Shown one piece after another: positions 59,391 through 64,000 of a stretch of 64,000 bases of DNA. Below the pieces are notes generated by a model. The model was not told where the DNA came from. It made no database searches and was given only the letters and a program-made list of their open reading frames with translations. Position 1 is the first letter of the stretch, and each line of letters begins with the position of its first letter. Both the position numbers and the translations under genes were made by a program. This DNA is from Acetobacter nitrogenifigens DSM 23921 = NBRC 105050 (lineage in GTDB: Bacteria > Pseudomonadota > Alphaproteobacteria > Acetobacterales > Acetobacteraceae), in the NCBI RefSeq assembly GCF_000429165.1, contig NZ_AUBI01000010.1, forward strand, positions 62,001 through 126,000, in the 5' to 3' direction.

Positions 59391-60599
59391 ATGTTGAACC
59401 TTTCCGCGCGCGTCGCGGAGTTCACCACCTCCGCCACGGCGCGCATACTTCCGGTCGTACTGTTCACGCTCGCCTGTTATACCGTCATCGGGCTGGAAAT
59501 GGCGGTGGTGCCGCTTTTCGTACATCGCACCCTTGGCTACGGCACCGTCCTGGCCGGCTTCGCGATCTCCGCGCAATACCTCGCGACGTTGGCCACACGC
59601 ACATGGGCGGGCAACAGAATCGACACGACCGGCGCACGCGGCGTCGTCGTCACCGGCCTGATCGTCGGGGGATTCTCCTGCCTGCTGCTTGCCGGAGCCG
59701 GGCTCATTCCATCTTCCCCGGGGCTGGCCCTGACGCTGACGCTCGCCGCGCGCCTGCTGCTCGGCTTCAGCGAAAGCTGGGTGGCCGTGGGCGTGATCAT
59801 CTGGAACATCCATCGCGCCGGACCCGAGCGCACTGCGCTGGTGATCTCCTGGAACGGCGTCTGTTCCTACGGCGGCATAGCATTGGGCGCCCCGATCGCC
59901 ACGATGATCTTCTCCCACCACGGCGGGTTCGGCGGACTGACCGGGGTGGGACTGCTCGCCGCAATCCTGATGTTCGCCTGCGTCCCTCTGGCCCGGCGTC
60001 ACGCGACGACGAAGCCCGCGCCGCACGCCGAAGCGCCGTCCTTCCTGCACGTCATCCGCAACGTTCTGCCCTACGGCATGGCTTTGGCCGCAGGATCCAT
60101 CGGCTTCGGCGCCATTGCGTCCTGCCTCACGCTGTATTTTGACGCACGGTCGTGGAGCGGCGCGGCCAGCGCGCTGGCGTTGTTCGGCGCCCTGTTCGTG
60201 CTGACCCGCTTCTTCTTCGCGAGCATGATCGGCCGCATCGGCGGAGCCAACGTCGCCCTGATTTCGATGGGGGTTGAGACGCTGGGGCTGCTGACCCTCG
60301 CTGTCGGACACACCCCGGCTTTGGCCAATCTGGGTGCGGCGCTTACGGGCGCGGGTTTTTCTCTCCTGTTTCCAGCTCTGGGCGTCGAAGCGGTCGGGCG
60401 GCTTGGAGCGGCGAATCGCGGGGCCGCTCTCGGCGGGTATTCAATCTTTCTTGACCTCGCCATCGGCGTGTCAGGGCCGGGACTGGGTATGATCATTCCT
60501 ATATGGGGCTACGAAGCGCTGTTTTTTGTCGCAGCCGCGTTTTCGCTGGCTGGCGTGGCCCTGAGCGCCGCCCTGAGACCTTCCCGCCGCGCCGCATAA
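59391..60599 (+). CDS. Major facilitator superfamily transporter (YhhS-like), second copy
   Basis: 402 residues, about 12 hydrophobic helices, the same length as the transporter at 10457. Shared features include RLLLGF(S/G)ESW/L after helix 4, FVLTRFFF...RIGG, and GAGFSLLFPALGVEAV followed by RGAALGGY. It should export a sugar-like or drug-like compound. It is divergent from the Nudix gene and is not in an operon with an enzyme, unlike its paralogue. Confidence 0.9.
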   Translation: MLNLSARVAEFTTSATARILPVVLFTLACYTVIGLEMAVVPLFVHRTLGYGTVLAGFAISAQYLATLATRTWAGNRIDTTGARGVVVTGLIVGGFSCLLLAGAGLIPSSPGLALTLTLAARLLLGFSESWVAVGVIIWNIHRAGPERTALVISWNGVCSYGGIALGAPIATMIFSHHGGFGGLTGVGLLAAILMFACVPLARRHATTKPAPHAEAPSFLHVIRNVLPYGMALAAGSIGFGAIASCLTLYFDARSWSGAASALALFGALFVLTRFFFASMIGRIGGANVALISMGVETLGLLTLAVGHTPALANLGAALTGAGFSLLFPALGVEAVGRLGAANRGAALGGYSIFLDLAIGVSGPGLGMIIPIWGYEALFFVAAAFSLAGVALSAALRPSRRAA

Positions 60600-60769
60600 T
60601 CTGCGCCAAGGTCAATTCCGCCTGACGGCTGGCTGTCGCGCTTGGCTGGCCGCGCCATCTCTGTATCTTGGGCGACGCGCCATCGTGTCTAGCGCATCGC
60701 CCGCTGACACGTCGCCGACCCGCCGTCGCAATCATGCGCGCACGCCTTATCGCAGGAGTTTTCCCCACC

Positions 60770-61363
60770 ATGTCTGCGTTCATCTCCTCCGTCGCCGTGT
60801 TCTGCGGCTCCCGCTTCGGCAACTTGCCCGCCTATCGCGCCGCCGCCGAAGATATGGGGCGCGGCATTGCTCGCGAGGGATGGCGTCTGATCTATGGCGG
60901 CGGTTACGTCGGGCTGATGGGCGCTGTGGCGGACGCGGCCATCGCGGCTGGCGGTTCGGTGACAGGGGTCATTCCCGACTTCCTCGAATCGCGCGAGGTC
61001 ATGCACGAAGGCGTGACTGAACTGGTGGTGACCGATTCGATGCACAGCCGCAAGCAGCTCATGTTCGCGCAGGCCGATGCGTTTGCGATTCTACCCGGCG
61101 GGTTCGGTACTTTTGACGAGATGATGGAGATCATCACGTGGAAGCAGCTTCAACTGCACCGCAAGCCCATCCTGATCGTCGATGTCGAGAACTGGGCGGC
61201 CAAAGTCATCGCCATGCTGGACGCGGCGGTTGAGCAGGGCTTCGCAACTCCCGGGGCGCGCGGGTTGGTCGAAACCGTGCCTGACGTGGAAGCGGCGCTG
61301 GCGCTTCTGCGGGCCGCGACCATCACCCCGGGTTCGTCTGACGTCGAGACCGAGCGCCTGTAA
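60770..61363 (+). CDS. LOG family protein (nucleoside 5'-monophosphate phosphoribohydrolase-like)
   Basis: 197 residues of the LOG/YvdD family, which releases a base from nucleoside monophosphates (cytokinin riboside 5'-monophosphate in plants). Signatures are VAVFCGSRFG, YGGGYVGLMGAVADA, SRKQLMFAQADAFAILPGGFGTFDEMMEI (Arg94 and PGGxGT at 109-114) and WKQLQLHRKPI. The start at 60770 follows an AGGAG sequence; the upstream open frame to 60668 is not family-like. Natural substrate in this bacterium unknown. tRNA-Pro follows. Confidence 0.9.
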   Translation: MSAFISSVAVFCGSRFGNLPAYRAAAEDMGRGIAREGWRLIYGGGYVGLMGAVADAAIAAGGSVTGVIPDFLESREVMHEGVTELVVTDSMHSRKQLMFAQADAFAILPGGFGTFDEMMEIITWKQLQLHRKPILIVDVENWAAKVIAMLDAAVEQGFATPGARGLVETVPDVEAALALLRAATITPGSSDVETERL

Positions 61364-61462
61364 CGACGCCCCCTGCAGCCCGGGTTGCGGCGAGGGAGCC
61401 AAGGAATTTTTTGCCCCCTCTTGCGACGCGCGTGGATGAGGGGTATTAGCCCCGCACCGCAT

Positions 61463-61539
61463 CGGAGTGTAGCTCAGCCTGGTAGAGCACTGTGTTCGGG
61501 ACGCAGGGGCCGGAGGTTCGAATCCTCTCACTCCGACCA
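61463..61539 (+). tRNA. tRNA-Pro (anticodon CGG)
   Basis: Acceptor CGGAGTG/CACTCCG, D arm TAGCTC...GAGC, anticodon stem CTGTG/CGCAG with loop TTCGGGA (CGG), T loop TTCGAAT and encoded CCA. All stems pair. Confidence 0.96.
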
Positions 61540-61839
61540 GGTAAACGCCGGAAAAACCGGCCATTCATGACATTCCCGACGCCTTGTTCCCAAGGCGCTG
61601 TCATACCAGCCTTCCAAAAACCAAATGCCTGAAAGCGACGCAGCCACCATGAGGCCGCGTTTCTGTCATAAACCAGTGACGTTTCGCGGTTAATCTTCAT
61701 ATCGCCGCGTCGGCTCTCCATATGGAACACGACGCGGTCGGGATCGTTTCGATCAGACCGCCCCGCGTCGCGCGCTTGCTCGTCGACGCAAGCGGCCTCC
61801 AGCGATCCGCTGCGATACGATGATTTCGGGAGAAACAAG
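61540..61839. other. Intergenic region between tRNA-Pro and Gly-rich gene
   Basis: 300 bases without a recognised gene. Two small hairpins follow the tRNA: GCCGG/CCGGC around an A5 loop (about 61548-61562) and CGCCTTG/CAAGGCG at about 61580-61597, which may end the tRNA transcript. The remainder probably contains the promoter of the next gene. Confidence 0.4.
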
Positions 61840-62595
61840 ATGAGTCCGCGGCGTCTCTTACCTCTGTCGACCGTGTTGGCCTCGATGCTGATCTTCACGG
61901 CCCCTGCTCTGGCCCAACGCGGTGGCGGTGGAGGCGGCGGCTTCCACGGCGGAGGCGGAGGTGGAGGCGGTGGTTTCCATGGCGGCGGCGGCGGTGGTTG
62001 GGGAGGCGGCGGTGGCGGCTTCCGTGGCGGCGGCGGCGGTTGGGGCGGTGGCGGCGGTTTCCGTGGAGGCGGCTGGGGCGGAGGCGGCTTCCGAGGCGCT
62101 GGCTGGGGCGGCGGCGGATGGGGCTGGCGCGGCGGCGGATGGGGTAACGGCTGGGGCTGGGGCGGCGGATGGGGTGGCTATCCCGGATATTACGGCTGGG
62201 GTGGTTATCCAGGTTACTATGGTTGGGGCGGTTACCCCTACATGGGTGGATGGGGCGGCTGGGGCTGGGGCTGGGGCTGGGGCGCTCCTTTCGCCTTCGG
62301 CTCCCTGCTCGGTCTTGCGGCCGGAGCCGCCGCAACGTCCACGTACGCCGACGGCGGTTATGGATATTCTCAGGGATACGGCTACCCGGCCGCCGGGTAC
62401 GCCCAGCAGTCCTACCCGGTTCCGGCGACCGCAGCCCCGGCGTATTCCCAACCGGGATACGGAGCCGCGTCCTATGGCGGCGCGACTGCCTACCCGGCTC
62501 AGGCCTATGGGGCCAGTGCGCAGCCGAGCAATGTCGTGACGTGTTCGGCGGGCCTGTATTTCAACCGTCTGACGCAAAGCTGCGACCGGCGGTAA
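61840..62595 (+). CDS. Exported glycine-rich repeat protein
   Basis: 251 residues. A signal peptide (1-25, ending APALA-Q) is followed by about 110 residues made almost wholly of Gly with Phe, Trp, Arg and His (GGGGFHGGG, GGWGGGGGFRGG, then WGGYPGYYGW repeats). A short hydrophobic Ala/Leu segment (about 150-167) and a Tyr/Ala/Pro/Gln-rich stretch come next. The final unit is Cys-containing (VVTCSAGLYFNRLTQSCDRR). The start has GGGAG 7 bases upstream. Such proteins are secreted or surface structural components; function here unknown. The DNA is a near-continuous GGN repeat at 61919-62290. Confidence 0.85.
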   Translation: MSPRRLLPLSTVLASMLIFTAPALAQRGGGGGGGFHGGGGGGGGGFHGGGGGGWGGGGGGFRGGGGGWGGGGGFRGGGWGGGGFRGAGWGGGGWGWRGGGWGNGWGWGGGWGGYPGYYGWGGYPGYYGWGGYPYMGGWGGWGWGWGWGAPFAFGSLLGLAAGAAATSTYADGGYGYSQGYGYPAAGYAQQSYPVPATAAPAYSQPGYGAASYGGATAYPAQAYGASAQPSNVVTCSAGLYFNRLTQSCDRR

Positions 62596-62624
62596 GCCTT
62601 ATTAGGCCGGGGCGCCTCGCCCCG

Positions 62625-63323
62625 TCAGAGCCGCTGATGTCCGGCGGGCGTCGCGCACCCCGCGCCACGCTTTGCCGGAACGAAGATCGTCACGCCGGAT
62701 CCACGCAGGCAGGAAATCCATCTACGGCGTTGTGAGCGACCTGCCTGCGGGACGACAGCGAACTCCGTCCCGCGGCGCTCCCCGGCGGTTCGATGCGGAT
62801 CGCCCTGCCCTTCGTACACCCGAAAAACATCCAGCGCGTAGCGCGCGCCCTCGCTGGACGCAGCGTGATAACGCGCGACCGCCTCTCGCCAATCTCCGGT
62901 CAATAAATGCAGGCGCCGCAGAAACAGCCCGGCGGCGATTCCGTTGATGACGGGATCAAACCCGGCCCGCACGCTGACAAAAGCGTCCGGGTGCCAGGCG
63001 AGATCAATCTGGAAGCACCCGATATCAATCTTCGGTCTGGCGCCAGGTGCGGAAGGGTTGCTCATCACCCGCGCGGCTTCGCTCGCCATAGCCTCGCTCG
63101 GGAAGCGCAACGCACGACCGTTCACGTTTACTGCAAATGGATTTCCGCCGCTTTCAACCTTGGCAATCGCCGCGAGCAGGCCCTGCGGGATGTCGAGACT
63201 TCGCTCGACGATGTCCGCCGCTTCCCCGCACCCGAGCGGCGACGCGTGCGCTCCGGACGACAGTCCGAGAAGCAGCACCAATGTCGCCGCGAGTCTTGGC
63301 TTTTCCAGGAACGCAACCGGCAT
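62625..63323 (-). CDS. Lytic transglycosylase-like (SLT domain) exported protein
   Basis: About 232 residues from the ATG at 63323. A signal peptide (residues 1-27, ending GAHA) is followed by an SLT-type lysozyme fold: IPQGLLAAIAKVESGGNPFAVNVNG with the catalytic Glu near 57, DIGCFQIDLAWHP, and GDWREAVARYHA. It cleaves peptidoglycan glycan strands in the periplasm, often to make room for secretion machines. The C-terminal about 50 residues are basic and not conserved. The open frame reaches 63410 without a better start. It lies 115 bases downstream of pdxJ on the same strand. Confidence 0.85.
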   Translation of the reverse strand: MPVAFLEKPRLAATLVLLLGLSSGAHASPLGCGEAADIVERSLDIPQGLLAAIAKVESGGNPFAVNVNGRALRFPSEAMASEAARVMSNPSAPGARPKIDIGCFQIDLAWHPDAFVSVRAGFDPVINGIAAGLFLRRLHLLTGDWREAVARYHAASSEGARYALDVFRVYEGQGDPHRTAGERRGTEFAVVPQAGRSQRRRWISCLRGSGVTIFVPAKRGAGCATPAGHQRL

Positions 63324-63438
63324 CCGCGCACAGTAACCGCAGAACATTAGCGCTCGGTAAAACTGCCGTCGCGTGTTCAGCCGCGATACTTGGCGACGCT
63401 CTCGGAGCAATCCCGGGTGTGCCGAGAAATCCCCGAAT

Positions 63439-64000
63439 TCAACCCGAAATGGACGCCCTTGCGGCGAGCATCAGGGCCCTCATTTCCCGCACTACCGACT
63501 CCAGCCCATCGAACACCGCCTGCCCAATCAGGAAATGACCGATGTTCAATTCGGCGATTTCGGGAATAGCGGCGACAGGGGCGACATTGCCGAAGCTCAA
63601 TCCATGCCCGGCATGGACTTCCAGCCCCAGCGACGCGGCCTGCCTTGCTGCCTCCCGCAGGCGGGTGATTTCTCCATCGACCCCTTCTGCGTAAGCGCCG
63701 GTGTGAAGCTCCACGACCGCCGCGCCGACCGCCGCGGCCGCCGCCACCTGCCTGGGGTCGGGGTCGATGAACAACGACACCCTGCATCCACGCGCGCGCA
63801 GCGTTGCGACGGACGGCGCCAAGGAGGCCGCCTGCCCCGATACGTCCAGACCGCCCTCGGTCGTGACCTCCTCCCGGCGTTCCGGAACAATGCAACAGGC
63901 GTGCGGCCTCAGATCACACGCGATGGCGACCATCTCCTCGGTCGCCGCCATCTCCATGTTCAGCGGCGCCCGGATCTCGGCGCGCAACCTCGCCAGATCA
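63439..64000 (-). CDS. pdxJ: Pyridoxine 5'-phosphate synthase, 3' part (5' end beyond the window)
   Basis: Condenses 1-deoxyxylulose 5-phosphate with 3-amino-2-oxopropyl phosphate to make the pyridoxine ring. About 187 residues are visible, open to the window edge: LNMEMAATEEMVAIA, RPHACCIVPERREEVTTEGGLDVSGQ, VSLFIDPDPRQ, VELHTGAYAEG, EVHAGHGLSFGNVAP and ELNIGHFLIGQAVFDGL, all PdxJ signatures in order. About 55-60 N-terminal residues are missing off the window. The TTG at 63987 is internal. Confidence 0.95.
   Translation of the reverse strand, partial: DLARLRAEIRAPLNMEMAATEEMVAIACDLRPHACCIVPERREEVTTEGGLDVSGQAASLAPSVATLRARGCRVSLFIDPDPRQVAAAAAVGAAVVELHTGAYAEGVDGEITRLREAARQAASLGLEVHAGHGLSFGNVAPVAAIPEIAELNIGHFLIGQAVFDGLESVVREMRALMLAARASISG

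Overview
The window is GC-rich, densely coding alphaproteobacterial DNA, most probably from an acetic acid bacterium (Acetobacteraceae). The case rests on several things together: a GcrA cell-cycle regulator, an F1-only atpHAGDC operon, tRNA-Trp-secE-nusG, sdhCDAB, a bactofilin, a DUF2501 protein, and glycosyltransferases with the N-terminal 'RPSGIQR' pattern. The placement is inferred from protein character and gene order, not from a database search. No plasmid, phage or insertion sequence is evident.

Layout. 1-7.2 kb: a truncated lipoprotein gene, then housekeeping genes (pgsA, uvrC, an M19 dipeptidase, xth, an OmpR-type response regulator, an L,D-transpeptidase-like protein). 7.4-16.2 kb: transport and metabolism (cation:proton antiporter, ABM-domain protein, MFS exporter, Yellow/MRJP-like exported protein, Cdd1-like helix-hairpin-helix protein, aldehyde dehydrogenase), interrupted by a strikingly AT-rich membrane-protein orphan at 11.9-12.6 kb. 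16.3-26.1 kb: a surface-glycan block. On the minus strand it has a two-domain GT2 protein with DUF4214-like repeats, gmhA, and a 1036-residue protein with FDxxxY...PLxHY modules. Divergent on the plus strand are two tandem paralogous GT4 glycosyltransferases. 26.1-35.1 kb: PfkB sugar/adenosine kinase, bactofilin, gcrA, rnd, queF, fadH, and a PadR regulator. 35.1-40.1 kb: the F1 ATP synthase operon. 40.4-51.2 kb: drug exporter, tRNA-Gly and tRNA-Trp, secE-nusG, DUF2501 protein, zwf, asd and sdhCDAB. 51.3-57.2 kb: an accessory stretch with a Tse1/Tsi1-like (Tae1/Tai1) amidase effector and its periplasmic immunity partner, a TonB-dependent receptor, a Cys-based phosphatase and a large unrecognised protein. 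57.2-64 kb: AI-2E-family permease, Nudix hydrolase, a second MFS exporter, a LOG-family protein, tRNA-Pro, an extreme glycine-rich exported protein, a lytic transglycosylase and the start-truncated pdxJ.

How the parts may work together. Central carbon and energy functions (zwf, sdh, F1 ATPase, aldehyde dehydrogenase) are standard for the group. The glycan block supplies sedoheptulose-7-phosphate isomerase plus at least four glycosyltransferase-like proteins, which suggests synthesis of a heptose-containing surface polymer or glycoprotein. The effector/immunity pair points to contact-dependent competition, but no type VI secretion structural gene lies in the window. Regulatory sequences worth attention are DnaA-box-like repeats upstream of gcrA, a perfect inverted repeat immediately before fadH with a PadR gene downstream, and two long perfect palindromes in intergenic DNA.
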